Shown piece after piece: positions 17,040 through 30,747 of a stretch of 64,000 bases of DNA; positions within the stretch are counted from its first letter, which is position 1; each line of letters starts with the position of its first letter. Source of the stretch: an uncultured Clostridia bacterium (GTDB taxonomy: Bacteria > Bacillota > Clostridia > Oscillospirales > Butyricicoccaceae); contig CAMEZQ010000005.1 in the NCBI GenBank assembly GCA_945947915.1, positions 1 to 64,000 of the forward strand. Direction: 5' to 3'. The notes under the pieces are model-generated. The model worked only from the letters and a program-made list of their open reading frames with translations, was not told where the DNA came from and did not search any database. A program made the translations under genes and the position numbers.

Positions 17040-18161
17040 TTACTGCTTTTCCCAGTTGCCGGTGGCGTTGGCCGTCAGATAGGCGGTGATGAAGGCGTCG
17101 ATGTCGCCGTCCATCACGGCCTGGATGTTGCCGGTCTCGCAGCCGGTGCGGTGGTCCTTGACCAGGGTATAGGGCATGAAGACATAGGAGCGGATCTGGC
17201 TGCCCCATTCGATCTTCATCTGCACGCCCTTGATGTCTTCGATCTTTTCCAGGTGCTGCTGGGCCTTGATCTCGGCCAGCTTGGCGCGCAGCATCTGCAT
17301 GGCGTATTCGCGGTTCTGGTGCTGGCTGCGCTGGGTCTGGCAGGCCACCACGACGCCCGAGGGGATATGGGTGATGCGGATGGCCGATTCGGTCTTGTTG
17401 ACGTGCTGGCCGCCGGCGCCCGAGGAGCGGTAGGTATCCACCTTCAGGTCTTCGGGGCGGATCTCGATCTCGGTATCGTCGGTGATCTGGGGCATGATCT
17501 CGATGGCGGCAAAGCTGGTCTGGCGGCGGCCGGAGGCGTCGAAGGGGGAGACGCGCACCAGGCGGTGGATGCCGTTTTCACTCTTGAGGTAGCCGTAGGC
17601 GTTTTCGCCCTCCACCGAAACGGTGGCGCTCTTGAGGCCGGCGTCTTCGCCATCGAGATATTCCAGCACCGTCCATTTATAGCCCTTGGAAACGGCCCAG
17701 TGGTTGTACATGCGGAAAAGCATCTGGGTCCAGTCCTGGGCCTCGGTGCCGCCGGCGCCGGCGTGGAAGGAGATCATGGCGCTGTTGGCGTCGTATTCCT
17801 CCGACAGAAGGGTCTCCAGCCGCTGGCTCTCCAGGTCGCTGCAGAACTGCTTGTAGCTGGCCTTGACCTCGGGCAGCAGGCTCTCGTCGCCTTCGTCGTC
17901 GGCCATCTCGATGAGGGTCAGGGTGTCTTCGTAAAGGGAGACCAGCTTTTCATAGCGGGCGATCTTGTCCTGCAGCTGCTTGATCTTCTGCAGGATCTTC
18001 TGGCTGTTCTCCGGATCGTCCCAGAAATCGGGGGCCTGGGCCTGGGCCTGCAGCTGCTCGACCTCCTGGGCGGCGGCGTCGAGGGCCAGGGAGACGCGCA
18101 GCTCCTCCAGCTGGGGCTTGCGGTCGTTGAGGCTGTAACGGATCTCGTCGTATTGGATCAT
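17040..18161 (-). CDS. prfB: Peptide chain release factor 2
   Basis: 373 residues, full length. The tripeptide stop-codon reader SPF ([10 protein letters not shown] near 211) marks RF2, and the catalytic GGQ is in [17 protein letters not shown] near 255. It releases nascent chains at UGA and UAA. The usual programmed +1 frameshift near codon 25 is missing: the frame is continuous through the region where CTT-TGA-C would be. If UGA is also decoded as selenocysteine in this organism, RF2 competes at that codon. Only a weak GAGAG ribosome site precedes ATG 18161. Confidence 0.96.
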   Translation of the reverse strand: MIQYDEIRYSLNDRKPQLEELRVSLALDAAAQEVEQLQAQAQAPDFWDDPENSQKILQKIKQLQDKIARYEKLVSLYEDTLTLIEMADDEGDESLLPEVKASYKQFCSDLESQRLETLLSEEYDANSAMISFHAGAGGTEAQDWTQMLFRMYNHWAVSKGYKWTVLEYLDGEDAGLKSATVSVEGENAYGYLKSENGIHRLVRVSPFDASGRRQTSFAAIEIMPQITDDTEIEIRPEDLKVDTYRSSGAGGQHVNKTESAIRITHIPSGVVVACQTQRSQHQNREYAMQMLRAKLAEIKAQQHLEKIEDIKGVQMKIEWGSQIRSYVFMPYTLVKDHRTGCETGNIQAVMDGDIDAFITAYLTANATGNWEKQ

Positions 18162-18379
18162 AATATCGCACTCTCTTCAATGATAAAATAGTTGGGAAAA
18201 AGAAACAAAGGCCGCCGCATGCGGATCATGGGGCGGCGGCCGCATGCCATTATAGGCGATCGGCCGCGCGGATAAGCCGGAAAACCGGGAGATACGCCCT
18301 TTAATTATACTAAAATCCGTGGTTTGTGTAAAGAAGCAATTCAATATTTACGAAAAAGACATTGTTTTTTATTTGGAAG

Positions 18380-18388
18380 TGGTATAAT
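18380..18388 (+). promoter_or_regulatory. Promoter of secA
   Basis: Extended -10 TGGTATAAT at 18380-18388, 63 nt before the secA start. The -35 is poor (TTGTTT with a 15-bp spacer). The surrounding 18162-18451 is AT-rich and holds no gene. Confidence 0.65.
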
Positions 18389-18451
18389 ATCGAAACTGGG
18401 TCAAGCTGCCCGTATTTTTAAGGATCGATTTTTTCAAAGGAGTTTCTATAT

Positions 18452-21190
18452 ATGGCAGGATTTCTGAAAACGCTCTTCGGCGATACCTCCCAGCGGGAGC
18501 TGAAGCGCATCAAGCCCATCGTAAAAAAGATCGAAGACCTGGCGGATCACTATGCCGGGCTGGACGACGCGGCCCTGCAGGCCGAAACGCCCCGGTTCCG
18601 TGCCCGGCTGGCCGCCGGGGAAACGCTGGACGACCTGCTGCCGGAGGCCTTTGCCGCCTTCCGGGAGGCCTGCCGCCGGGTGCTGGGCGAATATCCCTTC
18701 GAGGTACAGCTGATCGGCGGCATCGTGCTCCACCAGGGGCGCATCGCCGAGATGAAGACCGGCGAGGGCAAAACGCTGACGGCCACGCTGCCGGCCTACC
18801 TCAACGCCCTGGCCGGCAAGGGCGTGCATATTGTTACGGTCAACGACTATCTGGCCAAGTATCAGGGCGAGCTGATGGGCAAGGTCTACCGCTTCATGGG
18901 CCTGAGCTGCGGCGTGCTGGTGCACGGGCTGTCGGGCGCCGAGCGCCGGGCCGCCTATGCCTGCGACGTCACCTACGGCACCAACAACGAGATCGGCTTC
19001 GACTATCTGCGCGACAACATGGCCATTTATAAAGAGGAGCAGGTCCAGCGGGGCCACGCCTTCGCCATCGTCGACGAGGTCGACTCCATCCTCATCGACG
19101 AGGCCCGCACGCCGCTGATCATCTCGGGCCAGGGCGACAAGAGCACCGACCTCTACCGCCAGGCCGACAATTTTGCCCGCACCCTCAGCCATGTCACCGT
19201 GGTGGAGATCGACGAGAAGGAGAGCCAGGACGAGGTGGAGGCCGACTATATCGTCGATGAAAAGCACCACACGGCCACCATCACGCCCCGGGGCGTCACC
19301 CGGGCCGAGAGCTATTTCCGGGTGGAAAATCTGATGGACCCCGAAAACGCCACTCTGCTGCACCACATCAACCAGGCCATCAAGGCCCACGGCTGCATGA
19401 AGAAGGACATCGACTATGTGGTCAAGGACGGCGAGATCATCATCGTCGACGAGTTCACCGGCCGCATGATGTTCGGCCGCCGCTATTCCGACGGCCTGCA
19501 CCAGGCCATCGAGGCCAAGGAGAACGTCACCGTCCTGCGGGAGAGCAAGACCCTGGCCACCATCACCTTCCAGAACTACTTCCGCCTCTACGGCAAGCTC
19601 TCGGGCATGACCGGCACGGCGCTGACCGAGGAGGACGAGTTCCGCCACATCTATAACCTGGACGTCATCGAGATCCCCACCAACCGGCCCATGATCCGCA
19701 AGGACAACCCCGACGTGGTCTTCAAGACCGAAGCGGGCAAATACCGGGCCGTCATCGAAAAGATCAAGCAGTGCCACGCCAAGGGCCAGCCGGTGCTGGT
19801 GGGCACCGTGTCCATCGAAAAGAGCGAGCGGCTGTCGGCCATGCTGCGGCGGGAGGGCATCCCCCATCAGGTGCTCAACGCCAAGCAGCATGAAAAAGAG
19901 GCCGCCATCGTCGCCCAGGCCGGCCGTCTGGGCACCGTCACCATCGCCACCAACATGGCCGGCCGCGGCACCGATATCAAGCTGGGCGGCAACCCCGAGT
20001 TCATGGCCAAGGCCGATCTGGCCCGCGCCGGCTGGAACGATGCCGTCATCGGCGAGGCCATCGGCTTCACGGCCACGGAAGACCCCGAGGTGCAGGAGGC
20101 CCGCGCCCTTTACCGGCAGCAGCTGGAGGTGCATAAGGCTGACTGCGCCGCCGAGGGCGACAAGGTCCGGGCCGCCGGCGGCCTGTGCATCCTGGGCACC
20201 GAACGCCACGAGAGCCGCCGCATCGACAATCAGCTGCGCGGCCGTGCCGGCCGCCAGGGCGACCCCGGCGAAAGCACCTTCTATCTCTCGCTGGAGGACG
20301 ACCTCATGCGCCTGTTCGGCTCCGAGCGCCTGCAGGGCATGTTCGACTCCCTGGGCGTCGAGGAGGATATGCCGCTGGAGCACAAGATGCTGTCGGGCGC
20401 CATCGAAAACGCCCAGAAGAAGGTGGAGGGCCGCAACTTCCAGTCGCGCAAGACGGTGCTGGAATACGACAACGTCATGAGCCATCAGCGCGAGCTGATC
20501 TACAAGCAGCGGGCCGAGGTGCTGGACGGCGCCGAGCTCAAGCCCCAGATCCTCGGCATGGTGCGCGAATGGATCGCCCAGCGGGTGACTGAGGTCTGCG
20601 AGGGCAGCGGCGCCATCACGAAGGAGCAGGCCGAGCGCATCCTCCGCACCTTTATCGGCGTCTTTATCTTCCCGGGACAGGTGGTGCTGGACAGCAGCAC
20701 CCATCCCATCCGGACGCCGCAGGATATGACGGATGTGCTGACCGCCAAGGCCATGGACTTTTATGAATATAAAGAGAAAGAACTGGGCAGCGACATCATG
20801 CGCGAGCTGGAGCGCGTGGTGCTGCTCAAGACGGTCGACCAGCTCTGGATGGATCACATCGACGCCATGCAGGAGCTGCGCCGCGGCATCGGCCTCAACG
20901 CCTATGCCCAGGTCAGCCCCATTGAAGAATACAAGCGGCAGGGCATGGATATGTTCGACCAGATGATCTCGGATATCCGCACCCAGACGGCCCGGCTCAT
21001 CTTCCTGGCCCGCGTCCGCGGCGCCGGTCCCCAGCGCGAACGGGTGGCCCACGAAACGGCCAGCGCCGGCGCCGGCGACGGTACGCTGGCCAAAAAGCCC
21101 GTCGTCAAGCAGAAAAAAGTCGGCCGTAACGACCCCTGCCCCTGCGGCAGCGGATTGAAATATAAGAAGTGCTGCGGCAAAAATCAGTAA
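18452..21190 (+). CDS. secA: Protein translocase subunit SecA
   Basis: 912 residues, full length. NBD1 has Walker A MKTGEGKT near 105, VNDYLAK, and [15 protein letters not shown] (Walker B) near 210. The preprotein cross-linking domain follows, NBD2 contains [14 protein letters not shown] near 505 and the [11 protein letters not shown] arginine-finger block near 590. The C-terminus ends in the zinc SEC-C motif [17 protein letters not shown]. It drives Sec-dependent export through SecYEG with ATP. AAAGGAG precedes ATG 18452. It stands alone; no hpf gene precedes it. The tandem repeats begin 53 bp after it and no typical terminator separates them. Confidence 0.98.
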   Translation: MAGFLKTLFGDTSQRELKRIKPIVKKIEDLADHYAGLDDAALQAETPRFRARLAAGETLDDLLPEAFAAFREACRRVLGEYPFEVQLIGGIVLHQGRIAEMKTGEGKTLTATLPAYLNALAGKGVHIVTVNDYLAKYQGELMGKVYRFMGLSCGVLVHGLSGAERRAAYACDVTYGTNNEIGFDYLRDNMAIYKEEQVQRGHAFAIVDEVDSILIDEARTPLIISGQGDKSTDLYRQADNFARTLSHVTVVEIDEKESQDEVEADYIVDEKHHTATITPRGVTRAESYFRVENLMDPENATLLHHINQAIKAHGCMKKDIDYVVKDGEIIIVDEFTGRMMFGRRYSDGLHQAIEAKENVTVLRESKTLATITFQNYFRLYGKLSGMTGTALTEEDEFRHIYNLDVIEIPTNRPMIRKDNPDVVFKTEAGKYRAVIEKIKQCHAKGQPVLVGTVSIEKSERLSAMLRREGIPHQVLNAKQHEKEAAIVAQAGRLGTVTIATNMAGRGTDIKLGGNPEFMAKADLARAGWNDAVIGEAIGFTATEDPEVQEARALYRQQLEVHKADCAAEGDKVRAAGGLCILGTERHESRRIDNQLRGRAGRQGDPGESTFYLSLEDDLMRLFGSERLQGMFDSLGVEEDMPLEHKMLSGAIENAQKKVEGRNFQSRKTVLEYDNVMSHQRELIYKQRAEVLDGAELKPQILGMVREWIAQRVTEVCEGSGAITKEQAERILRTFIGVFIFPGQVVLDSSTHPIRTPQDMTDVLTAKAMDFYEYKEKELGSDIMRELERVVLLKTVDQLWMDHIDAMQELRRGIGLNAYAQVSPIEEYKRQGMDMFDQMISDIRTQTARLIFLARVRGAGPQRERVAHETASAGAGDGTLAKKPVVKQKKVGRNDPCPCGSGLKYKKCCGKNQ

Positions 21191-21242
21191 ATAAGCTTGC
21201 AAACAGGCAGGGCAGGGGTCGTTGGCCGCAGGTATAACGGTT

Positions 21243-22235
21243 CACAATCCCTCCGGGTCCTGCGGACCCACCTCCCTTTGCACAAGGGAGGCATGGGTGC
21301 GGCGCAGCACTCAAATTCGTCCGCTTCAGCGAAGTTCCCGGCCTTACGGCGATGCAACCAGACAAAAAAACAGGTTCTTCATAACTTCCGGGCGCAGACG
21401 GGCTGCGTGAGCGACCCGGAGCCGTTCCGCGTCAGCGGGGTTTCGGGTCGCGGCCTCCATACTTTTGGAAGAGCACACCACAGCCCCGGTGCACCCTCGC
21501 CTGGGGGTCCGGGGGGCGGCTTAAAGCGCCCCCGGTGCCCTTTGGTTACTTTCGGGCAGTCGAAAGTAACAGAAAAACGCGCACTTGCCAAGGTGCACAA
21601 GTGGCGTTGAAAAGGAAAAGCACAATCCCTCCGGGTCCTACGGACCCACCTCCCTTTGCACAAGGGAGGCATGGGTGCGGCGCAGCACTCAAATTCGTCC
21701 GCTTCAGCGAAGTTCCCGGCCTTACGGCGATGCAACCAGACAAAAAAACAGGTTCTTCATAACTTCCGGGCGCAGACGGGCTGCGTGAGCGACCCGGAGC
21801 CGTTCCGCGTCAGCGGGGTTTCGGGTCGCGGCCTCCATACTTTTGGAAGAGCACACCACAGCCCCGGTGCACCCTCGCCTGGGGGTTCGGGGGGCGGCTT
21901 AAAGCACCCCCGATGCCCTTTGGTTACTTTCGGGCAGTCGAAAGTAACAGAAAAACGCGCGCCTGCGGCGGTGAACAAGTGAAGTTGAGAAGGGCAAAAT
22001 AAAAAACACAATCCCTCCGGGTCCTCCGGACCCACCTCCCTTTGCACAAGGGAGGCTCTGGCTGGGCGGTATCCGAACTGCCCACTTCCGTCAGATAAGT
22101 ATCACAGCAAACCGGCACCGCGGTGGGGGACCGGGGGCCTGCGCAAAGCCTCCGGCGGCCTGCCCGTTACTTTCGGGCAGTCGAAAGTAACAGAAAAACG
22201 CGCGCCTGCCAGGGCGAACAGGCGAAACTGAAAAG
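21243..22235 (+). repeat. Composite repeat family A: three tandem units
   Basis: Unit 1 spans 21243-21620, unit 2 spans 21621-22007, and unit 3 spans 22008-22235 (shortened). Each starts with (C)ACAATCCCTCCGGGTCC, has the CTCCCTTTGCACAAGGGAG head hairpin, and ends with GTTACTTTCGGGCAGTCGAAAGTAAC and AACGCGC. Units 1 and 2 look almost identical over more than 300 bp including the body, which implies recent tandem duplication. Unit 3 keeps the head and tail but has a different, shorter body. The whole secA-trmL gap (21191-22347) is filled by this array and the terminator after it. Confidence 0.9.
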
Positions 22236-22246
22236 AACAGGCCGGA

Positions 22247-22276
22247 AAGGCTCTGCGGCGGCAGAGCCTTTTTTGC
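22247..22276 (+). terminator. Terminator after the repeat array
   Basis: GGCTCTGC-GGCG-GCAGAGCC stem followed by TTTTTTGCG. It may end secA transcription read through the repeats. Confidence 0.85.
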
Positions 22277-22284
22277 GCGCCGCC

Positions 22285-22313
22285 TTGATTTCACAGCGGC
22301 TTTTGGATAAGAT
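22285..22313 (+). promoter_or_regulatory. Promoter of trmL
   Basis: TTGATT (22285-22290), 17 bp, TAAGAT (22308-22313). Confidence 0.7.
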
Positions 22314-22347
22314 GAAAAGGCAAAAAGACAGACGGAAGGAGACAACC

Positions 22348-22839
22348 ATGCTCAATATCGTGCTTCTGGAGCCGGAGATCCATTTCAATACCGGCAACAT
22401 CGCCCGCACCTGCGGCGCCACCCATACGCGGCTGCATCTCATCAAGCCCTTCGGCTTTGAGATCACCGACAAGCACCTCAAACGGGCCGGCCTGGACTAC
22501 TGGTATCTGGTGGACATCACCCAGTATGAAAACCTGGAGGACTTCACCCGCCGCAACCCCGGCGCCCGCATCCACTACGCCAGCACCAAGGCGCCCCGCA
22601 ATCATACAAAAGCCGAGTTCCGCGACGGCGACTACATCATGTTCGGCAAGGAGAGCCGGGGCCTGCCGGAAAGCCTGCTGGCCGCCCATTACGACGACTG
22701 CATACGCATCCCCATGGTCCGGGACGCCCGGTCGCTCAACCTCTCCAACTCGGTGGCCGTGGTGCTCTACGAGGCCCTGCGCCAGCTGGACTTTCCCGGC
22801 CTGCAGGAGGAGGGGCACCTCACCGGCCGGGTCGACTGA
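22348..22839 (+). CDS. trmL: tRNA (cytidine(34)-2'-O)-methyltransferase
   Basis: 163 residues, the size of TrmL (YibK/CspR), a trefoil-knot SPOUT enzyme that 2'-O-methylates the wobble nucleotide of leucine tRNAs. Motif 1 is NTGNIARTC, motif 2 is MFGKESRGLPE, and motif 3 is IPMVRDARSLNLSNSVAVVLYE. GGAAGGAGA precedes ATG 22348. The frame continues upstream into the repeat array and is not coding there. A monocistronic gene with its own promoter. Confidence 0.93.
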   Translation: MLNIVLLEPEIHFNTGNIARTCGATHTRLHLIKPFGFEITDKHLKRAGLDYWYLVDITQYENLEDFTRRNPGARIHYASTKAPRNHTKAEFRDGDYIMFGKESRGLPESLLAAHYDDCIRIPMVRDARSLNLSNSVAVVLYEALRQLDFPGLQEEGHLTGRVD

Positions 22840-22947
22840 CGGCCGGCTTCCCGGCCGGAAAACCGGCTTTGGCGGGTAAGGAAATAGAATGGATCGTGTA
22901 AAAACCGATAAAAATTCCGGATTTTGCGAAAATACAGCCCGCTTGCC

Positions 22948-22976
22948 TTGAAAGTATCGGCTTTTTCGTCTATAAT
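22948..22976 (+). promoter_or_regulatory. Promoter of the glycolytic operon
   Basis: TTGAAA (22948-22953), 17 bp, TATAAT (22971-22976). A leader of about 110 nt follows and contains a possible CCGCCCGT...ACGGGCGG stem-loop near 23010-23050. Confidence 0.88.
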
Positions 22977-23095
22977 GAAACTGCCTATGCCGTGCTTTGA
23001 AAAAAGCCGCCCGTAACGGACTTTTGCAGGAACAGCCGGCACGGGCGGAAAATCACAATATCATAACAACATAATAATGGGGAGAGAGATTTTCT

Positions 23096-24286
23096 ATGCA
23101 GTATAACAAGAAATCTGTCAGAGATGTAGACGTTCGGGGCAAAAAGGTCCTGATCCGCTGCGATTTCAACGTCCCGCAGGACGCCGACGGCGTCATTACC
23201 AACGATAAGCGCATCCGCGAGGCGCTGCCCACCCTGCAGTATCTGCTCGATCAGGGCGCCGCCGTCATCGTCTGCTCGCATCTGGGCAAGCCCAAGGGCG
23301 AGCGCAAGATGAAATATACCCTGACACCCATCGCCAACCATCTGGCCAAGCTGCTGGGCGTGCCTGTCAAGATGAGCTTTGACACCGTCGGCAAGGAGGC
23401 CGTGCGCCTGTGCAGCGAGATCCGCCCGGGCGAGATCGTCATGCTGGAAAATCTCCGTTTTGATGCCGGCGAGGAAGCGGGCAGCGAGGTTTTTGCCGAG
23501 CGTCTGGCTTCGCTGGCCGATATTTATGTCAATGACGCCTTCGGCGCCGCCCACAGAAGGCACGCCTCCACAGCGCTGGTGGCCAAGTATCTGCCCGCCG
23601 TCTGCGGCCTGCTGATGGAGAAGGAGATCTCGGTCATGGGTCAGGCCATGGCCGCGCCGGAGCATCCCTTTATCGCCATCATGGGCGGCTCCAAGGTCTC
23701 GGATAAGCTGGGGCTGATCGGCAGCTTCGTGGGCAAGTGCGACGCCATTCTGGTGGTGGGCGGCATGGCCTACACCTTCTTCAAGGCGCTGGGCGGCACC
23801 ATCGGCAGCTCCATCTGCGACGACAAGAGCCTGGATCTGGTCAAGGGCCTCATCGAGGACGCCGAGAGCCGCGGCACCAAGGTCTATCTGCCCATCGACA
23901 CCGTCATCGCCGACCAGTTCTCCAACGACAGCAACTTCATGACCGTCCATGCCGGCGAGATCCCCGGCGATTACATGGGCATGGACATCGGCCCCGAGAC
24001 CGTGGCCAAGTACACCGAGATCATCAAGGACGCCAGGACCATCGTGTGGAACGGCCCGGCCGGCGTTTTTGAAATGCCCAACTTTGCCCACGGCACCGAG
24101 GGCATCGCCAAGGCGGTGGCCGCCAGCGGCGCCGTTTCCATCATCGGCGGCGGCGATTCGGCCGCGGCCATCGAGAAGCTGGGCCTCAAGGAGCAGGTCA
24201 CCCATGTTTCCACCGGCGGCGGCGCGGCCATCAGCTTCCTGGAGGGCGCAGAGCTGCCCGGCGTCGCCTGCCTCCTCGATAAATGA
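23096..24286 (+). CDS. pgk: Phosphoglycerate kinase
   Basis: 396 residues, complete. The N-terminal substrate block is LIRCDFNVPQ near 22, then ENLRFDAGEE near 113, GGSKVSDKLGL near 200, and the nucleotide-binding GGGDSAAAIEKLG and STGGGAAISFLEG at the C-terminus. It transfers phosphate from 1,3-bisphosphoglycerate to ADP in lower glycolysis. GGAGAGAGA precedes ATG 23096. It is first in pgk-tpiA-gpmI-eno; gapA, which often heads this cluster, is not present. Confidence 0.98.
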   Translation: MQYNKKSVRDVDVRGKKVLIRCDFNVPQDADGVITNDKRIREALPTLQYLLDQGAAVIVCSHLGKPKGERKMKYTLTPIANHLAKLLGVPVKMSFDTVGKEAVRLCSEIRPGEIVMLENLRFDAGEEAGSEVFAERLASLADIYVNDAFGAAHRRHASTALVAKYLPAVCGLLMEKEISVMGQAMAAPEHPFIAIMGGSKVSDKLGLIGSFVGKCDAILVVGGMAYTFFKALGGTIGSSICDDKSLDLVKGLIEDAESRGTKVYLPIDTVIADQFSNDSNFMTVHAGEIPGDYMGMDIGPETVAKYTEIIKDARTIVWNGPAGVFEMPNFAHGTEGIAKAVAASGAVSIIGGGDSAAAIEKLGLKEQVTHVSTGGGAAISFLEGAELPGVACLLDK

Positions 24287-24315
24287 GCAAATAAAACGAA
24301 CAGGAACTGGACAAA

Positions 24316-25104
<789 letters not shown>

Positions 25105-25113
25105 ATTAAGCAT

Positions 25114-27992
<2,879 letters not shown>

Positions 27993-28028
27993 ACCGAAAG
28001 TTTCCGCCTGTATTTATAAGTGGAATAA

Positions 28029-28066
28029 AGAGCTGCCGCAGAACGGATCTGTTCTGCGGCAGTTTT
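28029..28066 (+). terminator. Terminator of the glycolytic operon
   Basis: CTGCCGCAGAAC-GGATC-TGTTCTGCGGCAG stem followed by TTTTGCTTTTT. The rest of 27993-28358 is AT-rich and holds the ATP synthase promoter; no gene is seen. Confidence 0.9.
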
Positions 28067-28264
28067 GCTTTTTGCGGGCGGAGCGTCGGGATCCGGCCCG
28101 GCGGCGCGTTAAAAAAGCGTATATAAAAGCTTTACGGTGAAGAGATGATGCGAAAAAGTGACGAAAAAGGAGGAAAAATCCCGCCAAAAGAGAAAAAATT
28201 CTGAAAGCCGATATTTTCCGGACCAATACAGAAAAAGAAATAGGCATATTTGGAAAAATGTATA

Positions 28265-28293
28265 GTGACAAATCTGTGGAAAAAGTTTATAAT
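28265..28293 (+). promoter_or_regulatory. Promoter of the ATP synthase operon
   Basis: GTGACA (28265-28270), 17 bp, TATAAT (28288-28293). A single inverted DnaA-like box (TGTGGAAAA) falls in the spacer and may be chance. Confidence 0.88.
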
Positions 28294-28358
28294 AAAAAGC
28301 AGGTTGTTTATTGATTTTACCTAAAGTTTTTAGGCCGCGGGCAGGGGAGGTGCAGGAC

Positions 28359-28646
28359 TTGTCAAAGGAGACCCGCAGGGCGGTGCTGCAGAATATCGGA
28401 TGGCTGACCCAGCTGGGGTTTTCCATTGCCTGTCCGATGATCCTGTGCATTATGGGCGCCCTCTGGCTCAGCCGCCGGTTTGGCCTGGGCAGTTGGGTGA
28501 TCCTTGCCGGCGTCCTGCTGGGGCTTCTGTCGGGCATTTCCTGCTTTATGAACTTTGCCCAGGCGATGACCCGCCGCGCCAGGCGGCAGCCGCCGCGTGC
28601 CTGCGAAGATCAAAACCGAAATCAAAAACCGGGAAAGGATGCGTGA
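28359..28646 (+). CDS. AtpZ/AtpI-family ATP synthase accessory membrane protein
   Basis: 95 residues with two transmembrane helices (about 15-38 and 43-65), a short basic tail, and the Firmicute gene position directly before atpI. The family (F0F1-ATPase subunit, Ca2+/Mg2+ transporter or assembly factor) assists c-ring assembly. TTG 28359 is chosen because GGGGAGG stands 8 nt before it. The next gene starts 3 nt after its stop. Confidence 0.75.
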   Translation: MSKETRRAVLQNIGWLTQLGFSIACPMILCIMGALWLSRRFGLGSWVILAGVLLGLLSGISCFMNFAQAMTRRARRQPPRACEDQNRNQKPGKDA

Positions 28647-28649
28647 TGG

Positions 28650-29048
28650 ATGAGCGATGTTTTGAAAAAGGAAGCCGGCTACATCGCGGCCGGCACAGTG
28701 GTGCTCAGCGCCCTCGTCCAGATCGTTTGGGCGGTCTTTTTCAAGTATGATCTTTCCGTGTTTCTCGGCGGCCTTTGGGGAGGAACGTTTGCCGTCGTGA
28801 ATTTCGTGCTGATGGGCCTGACCGTGCAGAAGGTGGCCCGGGAGAGCGACCAGATGGCCGCCAAGCGCCGGATGCAGGCGTCCTATCAGATGCGGATGAT
28901 CCTGATCATTCTGGCTACGGTCCTGGCCATCATCGTGCCGGGCATCAGCTGGGTGATGGCCGTCATCAGTCTTTTTTTCCCCAGGCTGACCATTCTGGTC
29001 ATGCCGCTGTTCCGACCCGATCTTCGTAAGAAAGGAGGAAAAGATTAG
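28650..29048 (+). CDS. atpI: ATP synthase subunit I
   Basis: 132 residues with four predicted helices arranged as two hairpins (about 13-33, 38-60, 76-98, 100-118) and a basic C-terminus, as in the ATP synthase I family. It aids assembly of the c-ring. Its stop codon overlaps the atpB start (TAGTG), which indicates translational coupling. Confidence 0.82.
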   Translation: MSDVLKKEAGYIAAGTVVLSALVQIVWAVFFKYDLSVFLGGLWGGTFAVVNFVLMGLTVQKVARESDQMAAKRRMQASYQMRMILIILATVLAIIVPGISWVMAVISLFFPRLTILVMPLFRPDLRKKGGKD

Positions 29049-29791
29049 TGGATGTTTCGGTAACCGGTGCGAAAATACTTTTTACCATTCCGGTGCTGGG
29101 CGGGATCAATATCTCTGAAACGCTGGTGAACACCTGGCTGGTGATGATCGTGCTGACCGGCCTGTGTATCTGGCTGACCCACGACCTGAAGGTCCGGGAT
29201 ATCAGCAAGCGCCAGGCGGTGGCCGAAAAGATCGTCTCCATGGCGGAGAATCTGGTCCGCGACAACATGGGTGAGAAGTGGATGCACTATGTTCCCTTCA
29301 TTTCCGCCCTGTTCGGCCTGTCGATCTTTTCAAGCCTCTCGTCGCTGCTGGGGCTGTGGGCGCCCACCGGCGATATTTCGACCACCATGGCCTGGGCCAT
29401 CGTTGTCTTCGTGCAGATCACCTATTTCAAGCTCAAGACCAACGGTCTGGGCGGATATCTCAAGGGCTTCTGCGACCCCATTTTCCTGATGGCGCCCTTC
29501 AATGCCCTGGGTGAGGTCTTCACGCCCGTGTCCATGGCCTTCCGTCACTTCGGCAATATCGTTTCGGGCGGTGTTATCACGACGCTGCTCTACGCGGCCC
29601 TGACGGTGGCCAACCACGCCCTTTTCGGATGGCTGCCCGGCGTGCTCGGTGATTTCCTGGCCGGCGTGCCTTTCCTGACAGTGGGCGTACCGGCGGTATT
29701 CTCCCTGTATTTCGACTGGTTCGGCAGCTTCATGCAGGCGTTCATTTTCTGTATGCTGTCTATGATGTATATTTCCACAGCAACAGAGTAA
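29048..29791 (+). CDS. atpB: ATP synthase F0 subunit a
   Basis: 247 residues, five or six membrane helices. The functional arginine lies in MAFRHFGNIVSGGVI, about residue 167, followed by the conserved Asn and Ser/Gly residues, and ends with MLSMMYIS. It provides the ion half-channels beside the c-ring. Start is GTG 29048 with AGGAGGAAA upstream. A repeat of family A type separates it from atpE by 147 bp, unusual inside this operon. Confidence 0.95.
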   Translation: MDVSVTGAKILFTIPVLGGINISETLVNTWLVMIVLTGLCIWLTHDLKVRDISKRQAVAEKIVSMAENLVRDNMGEKWMHYVPFISALFGLSIFSSLSSLLGLWAPTGDISTTMAWAIVVFVQITYFKLKTNGLGGYLKGFCDPIFLMAPFNALGEVFTPVSMAFRHFGNIVSGGVITTLLYAALTVANHALFGWLPGVLGDFLAGVPFLTVGVPAVFSLYFDWFGSFMQAFIFCMLSMMYISTATE

Positions 29792-29807
29792 GGTGCCCTG
29801 TTTTTAC

Positions 29808-29862
29808 AATCCCTCAGTCGGCAGCGCCGACGGCTTCCCTTGCACAGGGGAGCCCTGGAACG
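29808..29862 (+). repeat. Repeat head of family A type inside the ATP synthase operon
   Basis: CAATCCCTCAGTCGGCAGCG, then CGGCTTCCCTTGCACAGGGGAGCC, a diverged version of the CAATCCCTCCGGG...GGGAGGC head. It forms a hairpin between atpB and atpE, with no T-run, so it should not terminate but could affect relative expression or mRNA stability. Confidence 0.7.
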
Positions 29863-29914
29863 GCACCGCACGGGCGCTTCCGCGTATGTAAGTATTCAGA
29901 AAAAACAAACATAA

Positions 29915-30199
<285 letters not shown>

Positions 30200-30246
30200 T
30201 CGCTTGCGAAAGCCGACAGAACATACATCCAAAGGAGTAATTTTCA

Positions 30247-30747
30247 ATGTATCAGGCACTTGTATCATTTAACGGTTGGACTTTTATCGCACAGATCTGC
30301 AACCTGCTGCTCCAGATGTATCTGTTTAAGAGATTCCTTTTTGAGCCCGTGAAGAAGATCATTGCCCAGCGTCAGAGCGAGGTCGGCGAGCTGTACAGCG
30401 CCGCCGAGGAAGCCCGGCAGACGGCCGAGCACGACAAGGCCGCCTATTCCGAAAAGCTGCTGACTGCCAACGAGGAGGCCTCCCGCATCGTCCGCACCGC
30501 CACCGAGCGGGCCGGGCAGCAGGGTGAGGAGATCCTCAGAGGGGCGCAGGCGCAGGCGCAGGCGCTGCTTCGGAAGGCCGATGACGACATCGCCCGCGAG
30601 CGCGTCAAGGCCATGAACGAGATCAAAAACGACATTTCCCAAATGGCGCTGGATATCGCCGAAAAAGTGGTGGAGAAAGAGATACGCCCCGAGGATCACA
30701 AGGCTTTGATCGAGGAGTTTATCGCATCGGTAGGTGACGACGCATGA
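30247..30747 (+). CDS. atpF: ATP synthase F0 subunit b
   Basis: 166 residues: one N-terminal membrane helix (about 9-28), a junction FEPVKKIIAQRQ, then a long charged coiled coil to the C-terminus (KDDIA, KNDISQMALDIAEKVV). It forms the peripheral stalk as a homodimer. AAAGGAG precedes ATG 30247. The stop overlaps the atpH start by 4 nt (ATGA). Confidence 0.95.
   Translation: MYQALVSFNGWTFIAQICNLLLQMYLFKRFLFEPVKKIIAQRQSEVGELYSAAEEARQTAEHDKAAYSEKLLTANEEASRIVRTATERAGQQGEEILRGAQAQAQALLRKADDDIARERVKAMNEIKNDISQMALDIAEKVVEKEIRPEDHKALIEEFIASVGDDA

Noticed and set aside
18446..21202. 918-codon minus-strand frame opposite secA
   Set aside because: It mirrors secA over its whole length and has the composition of reversed codons; no ribosome site or motif.
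21197..22123. Several 60-137-codon frames in the tandem repeats
   Set aside because: The same amino-acid sequences recur because the DNA is repeated; none has a ribosome site or a recognisable domain.
21243..22235. CRISPR-like tandem repeat array
   Set aside because: Units are about 380 bp and include long conserved bodies, not 25-40 bp repeats with unique spacers, and no cas genes are near.
28275..28283. DnaA-like box in the ATP synthase promoter
   Set aside because: A single box with one mismatch in AT-rich DNA is not enough to support regulation.
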